DNA of 64,000 bases from Sulfolobus acidocaldarius SUSAZ (GCA_000508305.1 CP006977.1:1997921-2061920); one strand, 5' to 3'; counted from the first letter of the stretch, positions 19,667 through 32,352 are shown. Notes: generated by a model from the letters alone, not told the origin. Translations and numbers: made by a program.

Positions 19667-19751
19667 GCCGCGGGGTGGACTCGGACCACCGACCACCGGG
19701 TGTCCGTAAGGATTTAACAGCCCGGCGCTCTGCCAACTGAGCTACCGCGGC
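19667..19751 (-). tRNA. tRNA-Asn(GTT) with intron
   Basis: Minus-strand cloverleaf: acceptor GCCGCGG/CCGCGGC, D arm GCTC..GAGC, anticodon stem CCGGG/CCCGG, loop CTGTTAA with anticodon GTT, T arm GGTGG/CCACC. Thirteen extra nucleotides after the anticodon (canonical 37/38 position, sequence about AATCCTTACGGAC) are an intron removed by the splicing endonuclease. CCA is not encoded. Confidence 0.92.
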
Positions 19752-19891
19752 ATGTCTATATTGATTAAACCAGCCATAAAAAATTTTCGACGAGAGTGTG
19801 TTTAATATATTTTAATTAAATACGATAGAGTTTTCAGATATAAAGTAGTGAGACAACAAAGCTATAAAAACCATATCTCAAACTTTAGCTT

Positions 19892-21001
19892 ATGCCACTC
19901 ATAGCGCTTACTCCGTCTGGAGAAATTGCTATAAAGTCATCTCGCTCCAGAAGGAGATTCGAGAGAATATTAATAAAAAACATTGGGAAAGTTATCAGAG
20001 TTAAATCATATAAAGTGGATCAAGGCATAATAATTTTAAATACAGATGACGACTACTCTAAATTATCTAAAGTCTTCGGAATATCTAAATATTTTGAAGT
20101 TTATGAATTTAGTTTTTCCTCGATTCAAGACATAGTGAACTTCGTAAAGGACAGGTTTAGTCAGACAATTAAAGGAAAAAAATTCGCTGTGAAAGTTAAG
20201 CGAGTTGGCAACCACAGCTTTAACAGTATGGATGTAACCAGAGAAATTGGCAATGCTCTGTACCCTTATAGTCTAGGAGTAGACCTAGAAAATCCCGATG
20301 TTAAGATTAACCTAATATTAAGACAAGATTATGGTTACGTCTACACGGTTGAAAATGATGGACCTAGGGGATTTCCAGTAGGCTCAACAGGAAAAACAGT
20401 TGTCCTATTTAGTGGTGGCTTCGATTCCCCCGTAGCCACATGGATGCTTATGAAAAGAGGAGTTAGACCAATATTACTTAACTTTGAATTAGGTGGAAAA
20501 GTTCAAAGAGATTTAGTTCTAAAGGAGGTTGACGTTCTAAAGCAGTGGAGTAGTAATAACGTCATAAATGTATACTTCATTAACGGACTAGACATCACGT
20601 CAAAACTGGTAACTGCAGAGCCTAGTTTAAGGATATTACTCCTGAAAAGAATAATGTATAATACGGCAAGAGTTTTGGCTAACAAGTTAAGGGCTTACTC
20701 CATAACTACAGGTGAATCTCTGTCACAAGTCTCCTCTCAGACAATGATTAACCTATATGTAACGGAGTACGATATACATCTACCTGTCTTCAGACCCTTA
20801 ATAGGATTCGATAAAGAAGAAATAATCCATATGTCCCGTAAAATAGGCACCTTCGAATACTCCTCAAAATTACCTGAGTATTGTATAATCTCAACTAAAT
20901 CTATCGTAAAGTCCCAGTTAAATAAGGTACTAGAAGAAGAGAGAAAAATTGAGATAAATTATGAGGAACTTATAAAGAGAGCAGATTTAGTTAGGATTTA
21001 A
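19892..21001 (+). CDS. thiI: tRNA 4-thiouridine synthase ThiI-like
   Basis: 369 residues. A ferredoxin-like/THUMP region (about 50-165, with '[24 protein letters not shown]') binds the tRNA. A PP-loop ATP pyrophosphatase domain starts with '[21 protein letters not shown]' at about residue 170. Cys331 in '[10 protein letters not shown]' corresponds to the conserved sulfur-relay cysteine of ThiI. The protein adenylates U8 of tRNA and introduces sulfur. It lacks the C-terminal rhodanese domain found in E. coli ThiI, as usual in archaea. A possible parallel role in thiamine thiazole synthesis is known for bacterial ThiI and is only inferred here. Confidence 0.88.
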   Translation: MPLIALTPSGEIAIKSSRSRRRFERILIKNIGKVIRVKSYKVDQGIIILNTDDDYSKLSKVFGISKYFEVYEFSFSSIQDIVNFVKDRFSQTIKGKKFAVKVKRVGNHSFNSMDVTREIGNALYPYSLGVDLENPDVKINLILRQDYGYVYTVENDGPRGFPVGSTGKTVVLFSGGFDSPVATWMLMKRGVRPILLNFELGGKVQRDLVLKEVDVLKQWSSNNVINVYFINGLDITSKLVTAEPSLRILLLKRIMYNTARVLANKLRAYSITTGESLSQVSSQTMINLYVTEYDIHLPVFRPLIGFDKEEIIHMSRKIGTFEYSSKLPEYCIISTKSIVKSQLNKVLEEERKIEINYEELIKRADLVRI

Positions 21002-21077
21002 GGTGTACAATTTTTAAATTGAATAAGATTAAGAAGAAGAGGAAATACAAAAAATACAGTCATTTTATGTGTATTTA

Positions 21078-22115
21078 TTAACTCGTGAATTTAGAAATAT
21101 ACTCCGACAAGACCTTCCGGGACTCCTCCATCGATGAGTAAACAACAGGAGGTTTTTTGAAGTAGTAACCGGAAACCTCTGGTATTGAACCTCCAACCCT
21201 ACTCTCTTTTAACACTTTAGCTATTCTAATTAAGTCCACTAAAGGAGCTACTGCGTTTGGTGCGTCCTGTGATTTCAATGAGACATCAATTCTCACAGGA
21301 ATTCCAAATGAATACAAACCCTCAACTACAATGTAGCTCACTCTTCTATCTCCTAAAAATTCAACATAGTCAGTTGTTCCAGCAACAACTTCAGCACCAT
21401 CAATATGTTTAGATATGAAATGACTCTTTATACCTTTCTTTAAGTCTTTTCTCCAATCTTCCAAAGTAACGAGAACCTCAGTATTTCCTGCAATATCAAC
21501 CTGATATGTTCTAAGAACTTGAACTCCCTTGCTCTTTAAAAACTCTATTAGACCTGTATGAAGTGATGTACCTCCAATTTGGCTTAATAGGTCGTCTCCA
21601 AATATTGGTATCCCCTTCTCCTTATATGCACTAGAGAATTGGTTTACTAAACTTGTGGGAGTTGCATTGATAAAGGCTGATCCGGCTTTTAATGCCTCCT
21701 CAGCATAATATTCACTCGCCTTTACAACTCCAGTCGGTAGTAAATTTATAACAACGTCTACTTTTTCATCCTTTAATACTTGTGATATGTCACTCTCTTT
21801 CTCATCCGATAATTCAATAATCCTCTCTAATATTCCTTCCAAACTGTCTAAAACGACCCCCTTCTTTACGACGACATCATTTCTAACGTCTACGTATTTA
21901 GGAACTACATTTGGCTTTTGAAATATAGCTTCCCTAAGTTTATACCCAACTTTTCTCTTGTCTATATCAAAAGCGGCGACAACTTCAATTTCCTCAGGTT
22001 TATAGGGTAAACTAGTGAGGCAACCTTGAATTTTTTCACCTTGTTTAACCATCTCAAGGGCTTGAACTAAAGCACTAGCTACATTGCCGACTCCTAAAAT
22101 TGCTGTCCTTATCAT
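21078..22115 (-). CDS. ino1: myo-Inositol-1-phosphate synthase
   Basis: About 345-residue NAD-dependent enzyme converting glucose-6-phosphate to inositol-1-phosphate, the first step toward archaeal inositol phospholipids. The Rossmann start '[20 protein letters not shown]' and the family motifs 'INLLPTG', '[14 protein letters not shown]', '[18 protein letters not shown]', '[12 protein letters not shown]' and '[20 protein letters not shown]' are all present. An in-frame ATG at 22133 would extend it into nuoN. The ATG at 22115 begins exactly at the Rossmann strand, so I chose it. It follows nuoN closely and may be transcribed with the complex I operon. Confidence 0.87.
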   Translation of the reverse strand: MIRTAILGVGNVASALVQALEMVKQGEKIQGCLTSLPYKPEEIEVVAAFDIDKRKVGYKLREAIFQKPNVVPKYVDVRNDVVVKKGVVLDSLEGILERIIELSDEKESDISQVLKDEKVDVVINLLPTGVVKASEYYAEEALKAGSAFINATPTSLVNQFSSAYKEKGIPIFGDDLLSQIGGTSLHTGLIEFLKSKGVQVLRTYQVDIAGNTEVLVTLEDWRKDLKKGIKSHFISKHIDGAEVVAGTTDYVEFLGDRRVSYIVVEGLYSFGIPVRIDVSLKSQDAPNAVAPLVDLIRIAKVLKESRVGGSIPEVSGYYFKKPPVVYSSMEESRKVLSEYISKFTS

Positions 22116-22116
22116 C

Positions 22117-23505
22117 TCATACCAACACTCCAAATATTAATGGAGAGATTATACCTAATGCTATACTTAAAACTGCTGCTACAATTACACTATCTCTCTC
22201 TGGGGAATCAACCTTTTTGAATTGTCCCTCTCTAAATATCTCCCTTATGGGCGGAATATAATATCCTGCGGATATTGCACTGTTTATGAACCCTATAATT
22301 GTCAGCCAAGGCTGAGAAAATGATGATTCAAGGACAAATAATTTTGCCCAGAATCCTAATATGGGTGGAATACCCAGTAAACTTAGAAGCAAAATAGTCA
22401 TTGAAAAGGCTAAAACTCTATCCCCACTACTCATTCCTCTAAAACTCTCAAAATAGCTACTTCCCGTTATCTTCTCCACATGGCTCAGTGAAACGAATAG
22501 TCCTGCCTGAGCGATTGAATAGGATAGAAGATAGACCATTAAACCGGATATAGCTATATTCATGTTCACAGGCAACATTGCTATTCCAATTACCATGAAA
22601 CCTACCTGCGTTATACTACTATAGGCTAAAATTTGAGCAAAGTCCTTTCTTGAAAATGCAGATATATTACCGAAAATTAAGCTAAGCACAGAAATTATGG
22701 AGAAGAGGATAACAACAGTGAGATATATCACCTGGGAAGAAGAGTTATCCTGTATTAAATAGTATAGAATTACTAGTAATGGCTCTATTCCTACTATCTT
22801 ACCTACACTTGATACAAAACCTACTGAGAACCTGTCTGCTAAAGAATATACTTCTGGTAACCATCCCTGGAAAGGAAATGCGCCTATCTTAAAGAGAAAT
22901 GCTATAGAGAAGAATATTATTGATAAAACAATTAATGGTTGATATGATATGACTGGATCAAGGTATAATGTATTTCCAGCTGTCACAAAAAATGCTAGAC
23001 CAATAATCATCAGAGAACTTGAAAGTAAACCCATTACCAAGTATTTAACTCCAGCCTCAACAGACTGGTAATCTTTCTTTAACATGGCTATAACATAAGT
23101 TGCAGCAGAAGCAATAGCCCAAGAAGCGAAAATCACCAGAACATTATACGCAAAGGCTAAATAGATAACCCCTACGTTAGTCAACAGAGATAAAGACAGA
23201 AATGATGTACCTGTCTCCCAGTTTTTCAGATCATTACTACTTCCTAATACTACAAGAATAGTAGCAATCAGTGACGAAATTGAAATAAAGTAACCAAATT
23301 TTGTTAAATATAACGCGTTATTGAATACTCCGTAGTTATAGTAGCCTAGAGAGAAAAATAGTGTAAAAGACAGAAATGAAATTAGTAAACCTATAACTGC
23401 AGTATAAACAGCAACACTAAACCTTTTCTCCATATATAGTATTGCAATTGAGGGAATTACGAGAAATATTGAAGGAATAATTATTGGTAAATACTCACTC
23501 AACAT
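22117..23505 (-). CDS. nuoN: Complex I membrane subunit NuoN
   Basis: 462-residue polytopic protein of the Mrp-antiporter-like family with about 13 hydrophobic helices. Conserved proton-path residues are visible in '[15 protein letters not shown]', '[35 protein letters not shown]' and '[21 protein letters not shown]'. It is last in the operon and is followed by inositol-1-phosphate synthase. It serves as one of the three proton-pumping modules of the quinone-reducing complex I in the cytoplasmic membrane. Confidence 0.88.
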   Translation of the reverse strand: MLSEYLPIIIPSIFLVIPSIAILYMEKRFSVAVYTAVIGLLISFLSFTLFFSLGYYNYGVFNNALYLTKFGYFISISSLIATILVVLGSSNDLKNWETGTSFLSLSLLTNVGVIYLAFAYNVLVIFASWAIASAATYVIAMLKKDYQSVEAGVKYLVMGLLSSSLMIIGLAFFVTAGNTLYLDPVISYQPLIVLSIIFFSIAFLFKIGAFPFQGWLPEVYSLADRFSVGFVSSVGKIVGIEPLLVILYYLIQDNSSSQVIYLTVVILFSIISVLSLIFGNISAFSRKDFAQILAYSSITQVGFMVIGIAMLPVNMNIAISGLMVYLLSYSIAQAGLFVSLSHVEKITGSSYFESFRGMSSGDRVLAFSMTILLLSLLGIPPILGFWAKLFVLESSFSQPWLTIIGFINSAISAGYYIPPIREIFREGQFKKVDSPERDSVIVAAVLSIALGIISPLIFGVLV

Positions 23506-23506
23506 T

Positions 23507-26500
23507 TCACATCACCATAACCACAAGAAGAACTATAACTATTAAAACTACAAAACCTGCTATGTAAAGCCCCACGTAGTCTCTCAATACACCTGTATTT
23601 GTTTTATTTACAAGAACACCTCCAGCACCAACAAGACTTCTCGGCAACTTAACATTCAGAGACATATCAACAAGACCATATTCGAACTTATTGTAAACAC
23701 CCTGAGCGAATCTGTAGCCTGAGTTACCTAACACGTCTAAAGCGGGATTAATGAACCATCCATAGTACAGAAAATCTACCAAAGGCTTTGCCACTCTACT
23801 GAAATCGAATCCTCTCATGTAAATCACAAATGCTAAAACAAAGCCTAAAACCGCAGAAAGCAAAGAGGACAAATCGAATCCACTGTAGATCAACCCTAAG
23901 TTTCCGAAGAATGGCTGTAGGAAGAAGTAATATACGACACCTAAAACTACAGATGCCAAGGCTAATATGGAAGCTGCAGTAACCATAGTTAGACCTATAT
24001 GACCTTCTTCATGAACATCTTCACCCTTACCCCACAAAAACGTCTTTACTATGTACCTAACTATATAGAATCCTCCTAGGAATTCGACTAACATATATAG
24101 GTATATTAAACCAGCATCACTAACTAGATCACCGATGGCATTATGAGCCCAGAAACCAACTAATGGAGGAATACTGGCTAGATTCAATGCCCCTATTAAT
24201 TGTAAGACAAAAATGGAAGGCAATTTCTTATATAGAGACCTAAACACTCCAGTGTATCTATTCTCCGTGAAGTGTATTACACTACCTGCATTCATAAATA
24301 ACAATGCCTTATAGGTTCCATGGGCTAACATTTGAACTAGCCCAACTAGTATTCCAGCAGTTAAGTAAATTGAGTTGTTAAAGACAGAGGCAAGAAATGC
24401 ACCTGTTGAAGAGGATAGTATCATTAGGGATATTTGGTCTGCTGTGGAATAGGCTAGAATCACCTTTTGTTCATTGGATGCCAGAGCATTGGTGCTAGTG
24501 TAAATCGCAGTAAATAGTGAAACGCCCATCATAATAGCCGATAGGAGTGTTGTTTGGGGACTTGGATATACGAGGAAAGGATACAGGAAGAACGTTAATA
24601 TGGCTCCTAAGTTTACCATGGTGGCTGCATGTATAAGGGCACTAACTGGAGTAGGACCTGTCATGGCTGTTAGAAGCCATTGAGTTAATGGGAATTGAGC
24701 ACTTTTTCCTATTCCTCCTATCAATATGAAGAAGAGTATAAGCCAAGCATAAGGTAGGGTGTAAACTAGAGGGATAACTTTAAACACTCCATCAAATAAT
24801 GCCATATTTCCAAAGTAAGGATTGGCTAGTGAAGTTAAGAACAATAAGTAGCCTAGACCTATTGCTAAACCTACATCAGCAAGTCTGGTGAATATCATTG
24901 CCCTTATTCCACTATTTGTGGGCTTAGACAAGTACTCTATACCAAATATACGTCTTCCGAAGTCACCAACAACATTCCTCTCATTATCATCTAACCAATA
25001 ACTAATTAATCCATAAGATGCTAGACTCGTTCCTTCCCAACCTGCTAAGAATAACAGCAAGTTGTTTGAGTAAACAACCGAAAGCATAGATGTGACGAAG
25101 AATCCAAAGAAACCCCAGTATCTCCTTAGTACATGGTCCTCCTTCATATATCCTATACTATATAGAGCTATAAAGAATGATAGACCTGAAACAAAGACAC
25201 CTAAAATAGCTTGAAGTAATGAAGAGCTAAACGAGAAGTAACTAAATGTAGTATAGGTTTCTGTTGGATAGAATAGGGGTGAGTGTATTGACCTTATTAG
25301 ATTTAAGACAGCTAAAATCAAAGAAATACCTATTAAACCTACTACTATACCGCCTCTAACATCCTGATTTAAGCTTTTAGGAGTTATTAATGCTATTAAC
25401 GAGCCTATAGCAGGAAGGAATGCTAAAACAAAGAAATAATATGACGAAGATGTTAGTACACTCCCTATCCCATAGAAATTATTCAGTGAGTGTACAAGCA
25501 ATTGAGGGAAGAAGAAGAAGACCACGCTACAGAATGCCAATATCACCATGGGAATAGTGTACTCTAGAGCTGAATCCATGTTGACCTTAAACTCCTTGAC
25601 ACCACTGTAAACTTTCTTGAAAAGATAACCACCATATCCTGAGGATATGCCAATAGCTATCATCAATAATGCAACTAATAGTGCCAACCAGCCTAAACTA
25701 ATTGTACCTGCCAGTTGACCAACTGACAATAGTAGCAGTATCTCACTCACTAGACCCACAGATGGTGGTAAGCCTAAAATGTTTAAGAGACCAATAAATG
25801 ATAGACCTGTATGTGCAGGTGAGATAAGATATAAGCCTCCTAGTTTGTCTATATTTCTCTCTTCTAGCTCAGTTATTGCTGCTCCTGCACTGGCGAAAAG
25901 TATTGCCTTTCCGAAACCGTGGGATACATAAATCAAAATGGAAGCTATGATACCTAGTGGTAGGGATAAAATGCTACTTTTTAAACCTACAAAGAAACCG
26001 ACAGATGCACCAAGTAACATATATCCCATTTGAGAGACACTAGAGTAAGCCAAAAATCTCTTGAAGTCCTTCTGAGCCATGGCATTTAATCCACCATATA
26101 TCATAGTAATTACAGCCCATCCAATGAAGATTGGTGCTAACCAACTGAGTGAGGGGAATAGATAGAAGTAAATCATCACAGTAAATATACCTAAACCTAC
26201 CATGTTAGGACTCAGTAGAATTGAGATGGGAGTAGGAGCTTCACCGTGGGCATAAGGCAACCATATGTTAAATCCGGCTATAGCCCCTTTAACCAACATA
26301 CCAATAACTCCAATAACGAAAATTAACAGAGAGTAATTGATTACAGAGTAGTTGTTTAGCACACCATATGATGAATAAATATCCATAGTACCTGTAGTCA
26401 AACCTAGGACAACAATAGAAGTCAAAGTGAGTATTGTTCCTACATGAGTCCATATAAAATACATAAGGCTTATCCTTCTCCTATCTCCATAACCGTACAA

Positions 26501-26932
26501 CAAGATTAATAGGAATGAGGTTACCAATGCTATTTCAAGGAATATGTATAACTCCAGCAAGTTAATTGAAACTACAACGTAAAGCATCGAAATAGCAAAA
26601 AGACTATATAATCCGTAATAGAGACCCCAATTCTCCTTACCCATTTCGTGGAACTTTTTCTGCATGTATCTTTGGGAATAGTAGGCAGTTACTAGAGTCA
26701 CTATCAGTATTGTTATTATGAAGCCAAGATTGAGATCATTTACTGTGAACCCGAAGCTTCCTATGTTATTTTGAATGAATACCGAGTAGTATAAACCATA
26801 GGATAGTCCAAAATATATGTTTACACCTATAGATATTATAGACAATATCCCCGCTAACACTTTCTTATTGAAAAAGAAAGAAATTACCGCAATAAGAATA
26901 GAAAGAATGAAGATTATAAGAGGGATAATCAC
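23507..26932 (-). CDS. Fused complex I antiporter subunits (NuoM-like + NuoL-like)
   Basis: 1141 residues, about twice the size of one antiporter-like subunit. Residues 1-480 are NuoM-like: '[28 protein letters not shown]', '[22 protein letters not shown]' and '[17 protein letters not shown]'. From about residue 500 a second full module is NuoL-like: '[22 protein letters not shown]', '[39 protein letters not shown]', '[18 protein letters not shown]' and '[17 protein letters not shown]', then a long C-terminal extension. There is no internal stop or frameshift between the two. It supplies two of the three proton channels. Start is probably GTG at 26932; the NuoK stop lies just upstream. Confidence 0.88.
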   Translation of the reverse strand: MIIPLIIFILSILIAVISFFFNKKVLAGILSIISIGVNIYFGLSYGLYYSVFIQNNIGSFGFTVNDLNLGFIITILIVTLVTAYYSQRYMQKKFHEMGKENWGLYYGLYSLFAISMLYVVVSINLLELYIFLEIALVTSFLLILLYGYGDRRRISLMYFIWTHVGTILTLTSIVVLGLTTGTMDIYSSYGVLNNYSVINYSLLIFVIGVIGMLVKGAIAGFNIWLPYAHGEAPTPISILLSPNMVGLGIFTVMIYFYLFPSLSWLAPIFIGWAVITMIYGGLNAMAQKDFKRFLAYSSVSQMGYMLLGASVGFFVGLKSSILSLPLGIIASILIYVSHGFGKAILFASAGAAITELEERNIDKLGGLYLISPAHTGLSFIGLLNILGLPPSVGLVSEILLLLSVGQLAGTISLGWLALLVALLMIAIGISSGYGGYLFKKVYSGVKEFKVNMDSALEYTIPMVILAFCSVVFFFFPQLLVHSLNNFYGIGSVLTSSSYYFFVLAFLPAIGSLIALITPKSLNQDVRGGIVVGLIGISLILAVLNLIRSIHSPLFYPTETYTTFSYFSFSSSLLQAILGVFVSGLSFFIALYSIGYMKEDHVLRRYWGFFGFFVTSMLSVVYSNNLLLFLAGWEGTSLASYGLISYWLDDNERNVVGDFGRRIFGIEYLSKPTNSGIRAMIFTRLADVGLAIGLGYLLFLTSLANPYFGNMALFDGVFKVIPLVYTLPYAWLILFFILIGGIGKSAQFPLTQWLLTAMTGPTPVSALIHAATMVNLGAILTFFLYPFLVYPSPQTTLLSAIMMGVSLFTAIYTSTNALASNEQKVILAYSTADQISLMILSSSTGAFLASVFNNSIYLTAGILVGLVQMLAHGTYKALLFMNAGSVIHFTENRYTGVFRSLYKKLPSIFVLQLIGALNLASIPPLVGFWAHNAIGDLVSDAGLIYLYMLVEFLGGFYIVRYIVKTFLWGKGEDVHEEGHIGLTMVTAASILALASVVLGVVYYFFLQPFFGNLGLIYSGFDLSSLLSAVLGFVLAFVIYMRGFDFSRVAKPLVDFLYYGWFINPALDVLGNSGYRFAQGVYNKFEYGLVDMSLNVKLPRSLVGAGGVLVNKTNTGVLRDYVGLYIAGFVVLIVIVLLVVMVM

Positions 26933-26934
26933 CT

Positions 26935-27219
26935 TTACTCCACCTCGAGAGAACCTTTATTCCTGTAGTATAGAAATATCGCAGCGAATGCAACAACTAT
27001 TTCCACTAAAGCCATTCCAATTGCAAAAAGGGAAAAATAAATTGGTAAATAAACTTGATTAGTTAATGAGGATACGGAAAAAACAATTAAGATTGAGGCA
27101 TTTACAAGTATTTCTGATGAGAGAAATATTCTCACTATATTTTTACTGTTTAGAAAACCATAAACTGAAATACCGATTAGAACTACTGAAACCATTAAAC
27201 CAATATAACCAAACTCCAT
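26935..27219 (-). CDS. nuoK: Complex I subunit NuoK
   Basis: 94 residues with three transmembrane helices, the family's usual size. The two conserved glutamates inside helices are seen in '[15 protein letters not shown]' and '[20 protein letters not shown]'. It overlaps nuoJ by one base and lies between nuoJ and the fused antiporter gene, the standard order. Confidence 0.9.
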   Translation of the reverse strand: MEFGYIGLMVSVVLIGISVYGFLNSKNIVRIFLSSEILVNASILIVFSVSSLTNQVYLPIYFSLFAIGMALVEIVVAFAAIFLYYRNKGSLEVE

Positions 27220-27725
27220 TACTTACCACCTCTAGCTAAAGACAAGGCTTCAATGAGTGTAGTTGCAAGAGCTATAACTAGAATTAGAATCGGGAACCAA
27301 TAGTCTGAGAGAAGTGTGTTAGCGAATGTACTCAGAGTAAACACTTGAGCTTGTAAAGGCGTAGGTGTGTTTTCTACAAAGGTTAGGATAAATGCAAAGA
27401 AGACAACCAACGCAGTTATGAAACCTAATATGCTAGCCCAAGCCACTCTTCTTTCCTTTACTTCCAAACCTCTAAATACAACTAACGACACTGAAAGAAA
27501 AACTATAGCTGAACCTACATAAAGTATTAGGTGGAGAACTGAGTAAAATGAATAGGCTATTGGATTAAGTAATGCTATAATAACTGCTACCGATACTCCT
27601 AGTAGTCCCAAAGATACAGCTGAATAGAACACATTCTTCTGTCTAACAATTAGTAATGAAGATGCTATTGCAAAGACTGAAAAAAGTAATAGAAATGCCA
27701 GCTGAAAATCACTCGTCACGGACAT
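27219..27725 (-). CDS. nuoJ: Complex I subunit NuoJ
   Basis: 168 residues with five hydrophobic helices. '[24 protein letters not shown]' and '[22 protein letters not shown]' match the NuoJ pattern, including the flexible TM3 region. It overlaps nuoI and nuoK at its two ends, which implies coupled translation. Confidence 0.87.
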   Translation of the reverse strand: MSVTSDFQLAFLLLFSVFAIASSLLIVRQKNVFYSAVSLGLLGVSVAVIIALLNPIAYSFYSVLHLILYVGSAIVFLSVSLVVFRGLEVKERRVAWASILGFITALVVFFAFILTFVENTPTPLQAQVFTLSTFANTLLSDYWFPILILVIALATTLIEALSLARGGK

Positions 27726-28206
27726 ATTTTATACCCTTATTCTCATCTATTATAGGTTTAACTCTTCTTACTACCTTTTCTGCTGGTGGTTCATCATAAG
27801 CCTGGTCAAATTTGTCTGGTCTGAATACTAGATCTCTCCTATTAGTGAATATGGTGTCATGAACCCTAGTCTCCCTTAAAGCGTCTACAGGACATACGTC
27901 TACACAGAAACCGCAGAAGACACACCTACCATAGTTAATTACTGGTAACTTCTTTCCTGCTTCAGTAGTCATTTTCATTGCGTCTGCAGGACATATAAGA
28001 GCACATAGAGTACAGCCAATACATATATCCTTGTAGAGTCTTATCATTCCCCTATATCCAGTTGGAAGGCTTATAGCCTCCTCAGGATACTTTAGGGTAA
28101 TCCTTTGTGGTTTAACGGCATACTTTAATCCAGTGCCCACTGCTTGTAAATGGTTTACAAACGCCTTTAACAGATTATCTTTTTTATATTCTTTCACCTG
28201 ATCCAT
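27709..28206 (-). CDS. nuoI: Complex I subunit NuoI (2x[4Fe-4S])
   Basis: 165 residues from the ATG at 28206, which has GGTGG at proper Shine-Dalgarno spacing; an upstream in-frame start at 28269 would lie inside nuoH. Two ferredoxin motifs, [12 protein letters not shown] and [12 protein letters not shown], bind the two [4Fe-4S] clusters that carry electrons along the peripheral arm. The C-terminal tail '[21 protein letters not shown]' is charged. The gene overlaps nuoH by 13 bp. Confidence 0.9.
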   Translation of the reverse strand: MDQVKEYKKDNLLKAFVNHLQAVGTGLKYAVKPQRITLKYPEEAISLPTGYRGMIRLYKDICIGCTLCALICPADAMKMTTEAGKKLPVINYGRCVFCGFCVDVCPVDALRETRVHDTIFTNRRDLVFRPDKFDQAYDEPPAEKVVRRVKPIIDENKGIKYVRDE

Positions 28207-29252
28207 AAATAACCACCTACTATACCTAAAATTAAGGATGCAAATGCGATTGGGAGAATGTATTTCCAAGATATCTTAAGAGCCTGATCTATCCTGTATC
28301 TTCCATAAACACTCCTCAAAAATACCGAGAACCAAAGTACTATTATTGATTTTATGGAAACCATAATGGCACCTAGCATACCTCCAAATGGCAACCATCC
28401 ATTTAGGAATAAGTTAGAGAAGATATAGGAGAGAGCAAAGGTCTCTATATAACTTCCTCCCATTGACAATATGAAGAGAAAACCACTATATTCTGTAGCA
28501 GGACCTATAACTAACTCACTCTCAGCCTCTACAATCTCGAATGGAAACCTACCTGTTCCTATGATCATGCCAATAAAGAACACAAATGCAGCTAGCGGGT
28601 TAGCTATAGCGCCAGGTACTCCTGTCTCCACAACTTTAGCCATATCCAAAGTATGATACTCAATAGCTATTGCCACAACAGATATAACAATCAATACATC
28701 ATAGGAAACAGAAAGTAGAGCTTCTCTAACTGCACCAACTATAGCAAACCTATTATTTGTAACCCAAGCCTGTAGAAGTATGAATACTGGGACTATGGCC
28801 AGTATACCCAAAGCTAAAATCATGTTATAGTTTACAAAGAATCCCACGAAAACTCCTTTTCCTATTGAAGGATCATAGAATGCATGGAAGTAAGAGGATA
28901 GTATTGAGCCTGATGCAGGTATTGCAGAGAATGGTATAACAGCCAAGGGCAATATTGAGAATACTAGAATGGCTATTGGGACTAGTCCAAACAATACCGC
29001 GTTTACATCTCTAGGCACTATAATCTCCGAGAACGCTAGTCTTATTGCATCAGCAACCAATTGTAAGATACCACCAGCTCTCTTAGATACATATAGTGGA
29101 CCAACTCTCATCTGCACAATTGCAGCAATTTTCCTCTCAAACCAAATGGTGAGTAGTAAAATTATCACCGTAAATATCAATCCTGGGAATATTATAACTC
29201 CAAAAAATGAAGGGTAAAAGAAATAATATTGGAGAGCTTGTAACAGACTCAT
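28194..29252 (-). CDS. nuoH: Complex I subunit NuoH
   Basis: 352 residues with about eight membrane helices. Conserved NuoH loops that line the quinone site are present: '[40 protein letters not shown]', '[23 protein letters not shown]' and '[20 protein letters not shown]'. It overlaps nuoD by one base. It couples quinone reduction to the proton-pumping arm. Confidence 0.92.
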   Translation of the reverse strand: MSLLQALQYYFFYPSFFGVIIFPGLIFTVIILLLTIWFERKIAAIVQMRVGPLYVSKRAGGILQLVADAIRLAFSEIIVPRDVNAVLFGLVPIAILVFSILPLAVIPFSAIPASGSILSSYFHAFYDPSIGKGVFVGFFVNYNMILALGILAIVPVFILLQAWVTNNRFAIVGAVREALLSVSYDVLIVISVVAIAIEYHTLDMAKVVETGVPGAIANPLAAFVFFIGMIIGTGRFPFEIVEAESELVIGPATEYSGFLFILSMGGSYIETFALSYIFSNLFLNGWLPFGGMLGAIMVSIKSIIVLWFSVFLRSVYGRYRIDQALKISWKYILPIAFASLILGIVGGYLWIR

Positions 29253-30463
29253 TACCTATCAGCCTCCGGAGGGAAGTAATCTAAGCTACCATAAATCGCA
29301 ACTAAATCAGCATATCTAGCTCCTTTGCACAACTCTTTGAAAACGTAGATAAGCCTGTATGAAGGTGTAATCATCCTAAGCCTGTAGGGCTTGGGAGACC
29401 CATCACTTATGATATAGTAAGCTAATTCACCTCTTCCAGCTTCAACTCTACTAATCGCCTCACCCTTAGGAGGTCTAAAAGAGGCGTAATAACCTGGAAA
29501 TACCACTCTTCTCTGACCCTCCCACCATTTCTTAAGTCTAACAGGTGGAATTTGCTTAAAGAATCTATCGCTTAAAATGTTACCATCAGGTATCTGCTTA
29601 ATAACCTGCTCTAATATCCTCATACTCTGCTCCATTTCTTCGAACCTAACCAATGTCCTAGCATAAGCATCCCCCTCCTTATACATTGGTATTTCAAAAT
29701 CCACCTTGTCATATGCGCCATAAGGCTCTATCTTCCTGACATCATAATACACTCCAGACGCTCTCAAGTTTGGTCCCACTGCTCCCCATTTTATCGCATT
29801 CTCCTTGCTCATTACACCGACATTCTCTAATCTAGCCTTAATATTAGGGTTGTTCACGAGAATCCTGTACCAGTCCTGTATTTTCTTCCTCTGATACACT
29901 ATTGCCTTTTCTATCATTTCTTTTATAGCAGGAGTCAGATCTCTTCTCACACCACCCGGTATTATGTAAGAGTTTGTTACCCTGGCACCTGTAATAGCCT
30001 GGAGAATTTCAACCCATACCTCTCTATCTCCAAATCCCCACATGAAACCTGTTGAATGACCTAAGAATACTGCTAATATACCCATACCGTAGAGGTGGCT
30101 AGCAATTCTATTCACTTCCGCTACCAAAGTCCTTAAATACTGTGCCCTCTCTGGAACGTCTACATTTAATATTTTCTCAACAGCCATTATATATCCTAGA
30201 TTCATGTGTATAGAATCCAGTATGGCAGGTCTTTCTATCAAAGGTATAAGATGCATGTAGTTTCTGACTTCACTTAGCTTTTCCACGGACCTGTGGACAT
30301 ATCCCACATCTAAGTCAACATCTTCAATTATATCACCATTGAGTTTCACGTAAATCCTCATATGCCCTGATCCAGGATGCTGAGGACCAACATTTAACTC
30401 TCCTTCTATGGGGATGATTTCTACTCCAAAAGATGGTTCAAGCTGGCTTGTCAACAAAGACAC
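29252..30463 (-). CDS. nuoD: Complex I 49-kDa subunit NuoD
   Basis: 403 residues with the conserved NuoD motifs '[38 protein letters not shown]', '[25 protein letters not shown]', '[30 protein letters not shown]' and a C-terminal '...YFPPEADR'. It forms the quinone-binding cavity with NuoB. The annotated GTG at 30463 sits inside the GGAGGG Shine-Dalgarno sequence. A TTG at 30454 or 30457 is a better-spaced alternative start. It overlaps nuoC. Confidence 0.92.
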   Translation of the reverse strand: MSLLTSQLEPSFGVEIIPIEGELNVGPQHPGSGHMRIYVKLNGDIIEDVDLDVGYVHRSVEKLSEVRNYMHLIPLIERPAILDSIHMNLGYIMAVEKILNVDVPERAQYLRTLVAEVNRIASHLYGMGILAVFLGHSTGFMWGFGDREVWVEILQAITGARVTNSYIIPGGVRRDLTPAIKEMIEKAIVYQRKKIQDWYRILVNNPNIKARLENVGVMSKENAIKWGAVGPNLRASGVYYDVRKIEPYGAYDKVDFEIPMYKEGDAYARTLVRFEEMEQSMRILEQVIKQIPDGNILSDRFFKQIPPVRLKKWWEGQRRVVFPGYYASFRPPKGEAISRVEAGRGELAYYIISDGSPKPYRLRMITPSYRLIYVFKELCKGARYADLVAIYGSLDYFPPEADR

Positions 30464-30932
30464 CCTCCTGTTTTAATTTATAACTCTTCCTCAAGGGATA
30501 TACACCATCAAAATCTTCATCTAAAAACATTCTCCGTAATTCAGGATGACCCTCAAACACAATGCCTAACATCTCATACGTTTCTCTCTCTCCAGTCCAA
30601 ACACTCTCCCATACCTTGAAGAGAGACGGAAATACAGGATCCTTATAACTTGTCTTCTCCCTCAAAGCTACAATAACTTTTGCCAACGCCAGATCTGAAT
30701 AGGACGAAATATGATATACTACTTCAAATTCCTCTGTCTCAGGATAATCTATACCTGTTACAGCCTTAACATGGTCAAATCCTACCTGCTTAAGATAATT
30801 TGCCATTTCAAATATCTGTGACTTATCAACTATAATTGTAGCCCTATTCGTCCCTTCCACCTTTCCATTTACCTTAAATTTAGAATTCAGATCTTGTATG
30901 ATTTTTATAAGATTATCATTAGGAGCACTCAT
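30438..30932 (-). CDS. nuoC: Complex I 30-kDa subunit NuoC
   Basis: About 164 residues. '[70 protein letters not shown]' is the NuoC signature in outline, ending '..[22 protein letters not shown]'. I chose the ATG at 30932 because GGAGGTG precedes it by 6 nt; a GTG at 30941 is in frame but overlaps that site. The gene overlaps nuoD and abuts nuoA. Confidence 0.88.
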   Translation of the reverse strand: MSAPNDNLIKIIQDLNSKFKVNGKVEGTNRATIIVDKSQIFEMANYLKQVGFDHVKAVTGIDYPETEEFEVVYHISSYSDLALAKVIVALREKTSYKDPVFPSLFKVWESVWTGERETYEMLGIVFEGHPELRRMFLDEDFDGVYPLRKSYKLKQEGVFVDKPA

Positions 30933-30937
30933 CCCAT

Positions 30938-31327
30938 TCACCTCCTCACTATCCAGTACTGAATTACATTAATCTGCTTTACAGCATAATACAAGACAGG
31001 ATAAAGTAATGCTATAGAGACTAATGTTATAATTAAAAGATTAGTGAAAAGTGTTGTTGAGGTATAGTAATACGCTTGAGCTAATGAAAATAATATAACA
31101 ACTATTGGCTCAATGGATGTGTAAATGAGAAGATATCCATAGTATTGTAGAGGGAACCATAATCTTCCCTCACCAAATGGTATATTTCCTGCCTCGAATC
31201 TGCTGACCTTCACAGGATTATATTGTCCCTGTAATGCAATATACAGTATTCTGTAAGTCCCATACCCTACTACAAATAGTAATACTGATGGAAGTCCAAA
31301 TGCTAGAATTGCTTGAGTGAGAGCCAT
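30938..31327 (-). CDS. nuoA: Complex I subunit NuoA
   Basis: 129 residues with three hydrophobic helices. The central loop 'VSRFEAGNIPFGEGRLWFPLQYYGYLLIYTSIEPIVVILF' matches the NuoA signature in outline (normally YECG plus FD..F.E). Here the usual Cys of the 'Y/F-E-C-G' motif is replaced by Ala (FEAGN). It is the first gene of the operon. The next gene is nuoC, so nuoB, which normally intervenes, is absent. Confidence 0.85.
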   Translation of the reverse strand: MALTQAILAFGLPSVLLFVVGYGTYRILYIALQGQYNPVKVSRFEAGNIPFGEGRLWFPLQYYGYLLIYTSIEPIVVILFSLAQAYYYTSTTLFTNLLIITLVSIALLYPVLYYAVKQINVIQYWIVRR

Positions 31328-31569
31328 AAGTACTATTCATAACACTATCCTAAAATAGTTTCCTAATGATAATTAGAATGGAAAAATTGGAATATTCTGC
31401 GGTGAAAATGACAATTTATTTACGGATTCTATTGACCAGAATATAAATTATTAGACGGAAATGTTAATATAGTTTCAATCCCAAAAGACTAATAAACTAA
31501 AACTACGCACGATTAATGTTTATTACAAAAAATAGTTTAATAAAAAAAGCATAATAAATCTGTTTAGTA

Positions 31570-32352
31570 TTATTTGCCCATAACTACCCTATCTTCACTA
31601 ACAAGTATACTTCTTGCATTCTTCACACATTTCGGTATACCCTCTCTTGTTACTCCCTCTATACACCTCTGAGAGATGAAAATAGTGTTATCTATATCCT
31701 CCAAAGTGATGGGGTTCTCTCTTATGAAGTTTTCGTGGATTATGCAATTTGGTCCAGCATATTTAAAGAGGCGAGGATGCACTCTCTTGGCCTCATCTAG
31801 CATTTTCCATGCTATAGCCCTTATCTCCCACTGTGCCCTACTACAAAGCCTTAACCCAAAGAAATTATATAACTCGCGAGCGTTCATTGTGACCACAATG
31901 TTAGTATTCACTCCGTTGGGTAATACATACCTAGCGTCTTCTTCTGGTACGCCTTTCTCCAGGAGTTGGTAAAAGTAGTTATAAGCATCTTGGTAAGCCC
32001 TGTCCATTACTTCTTTCCCCCTCTTCTCTGTGCTTGGTGGAGTGATGGGCTTATAGTACTTGTCCACAGGCTTAGCAAAACGGTGAGACATCTGAGTGTA
32101 AGAGGCAACCCTGTGCCTAACTAGTTGATGAGAAGCAACACGCGATATCTCTTCAATAGAGAATGTGTAGACAGAGTGCTCTAACACCGACCAATAGCCA
32201 TGTATAATGGAGTCTCTAATCCACGTCTCGATCTCATCATCAGTCATCTCCTTCTCGTGGTAGTCCCATCCTTTACGAGATCTACTCATCTTAGCTGCTA
32301 TTGCTACAACCCTCTCTCCATCTTTTGAATATGACACAAGCTTAATTTTCAT
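31570..32352 (-). CDS. thyX: FAD-dependent thymidylate synthase ThyX
   Basis: 260 residues. The ThyX signature [13 protein letters not shown] at residues 79-91 binds FAD and dUMP. '[26 protein letters not shown]' carries the conserved R/Q residues of the active site. The enzyme makes dTMP from dUMP with methylene-tetrahydrofolate-type C1 donor and a flavin. Size is normal. A hairpin repeat lies about 85 bp upstream of the start, in the gap to the next gene. Confidence 0.93.
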   Translation of the reverse strand: MKIKLVSYSKDGERVVAIAAKMSRSRKGWDYHEKEMTDDEIETWIRDSIIHGYWSVLEHSVYTFSIEEISRVASHQLVRHRVASYTQMSHRFAKPVDKYYKPITPPSTEKRGKEVMDRAYQDAYNYFYQLLEKGVPEEDARYVLPNGVNTNIVVTMNARELYNFFGLRLCSRAQWEIRAIAWKMLDEAKRVHPRLFKYAGPNCIIHENFIRENPITLEDIDNTIFISQRCIEGVTREGIPKCVKNARSILVSEDRVVMGK

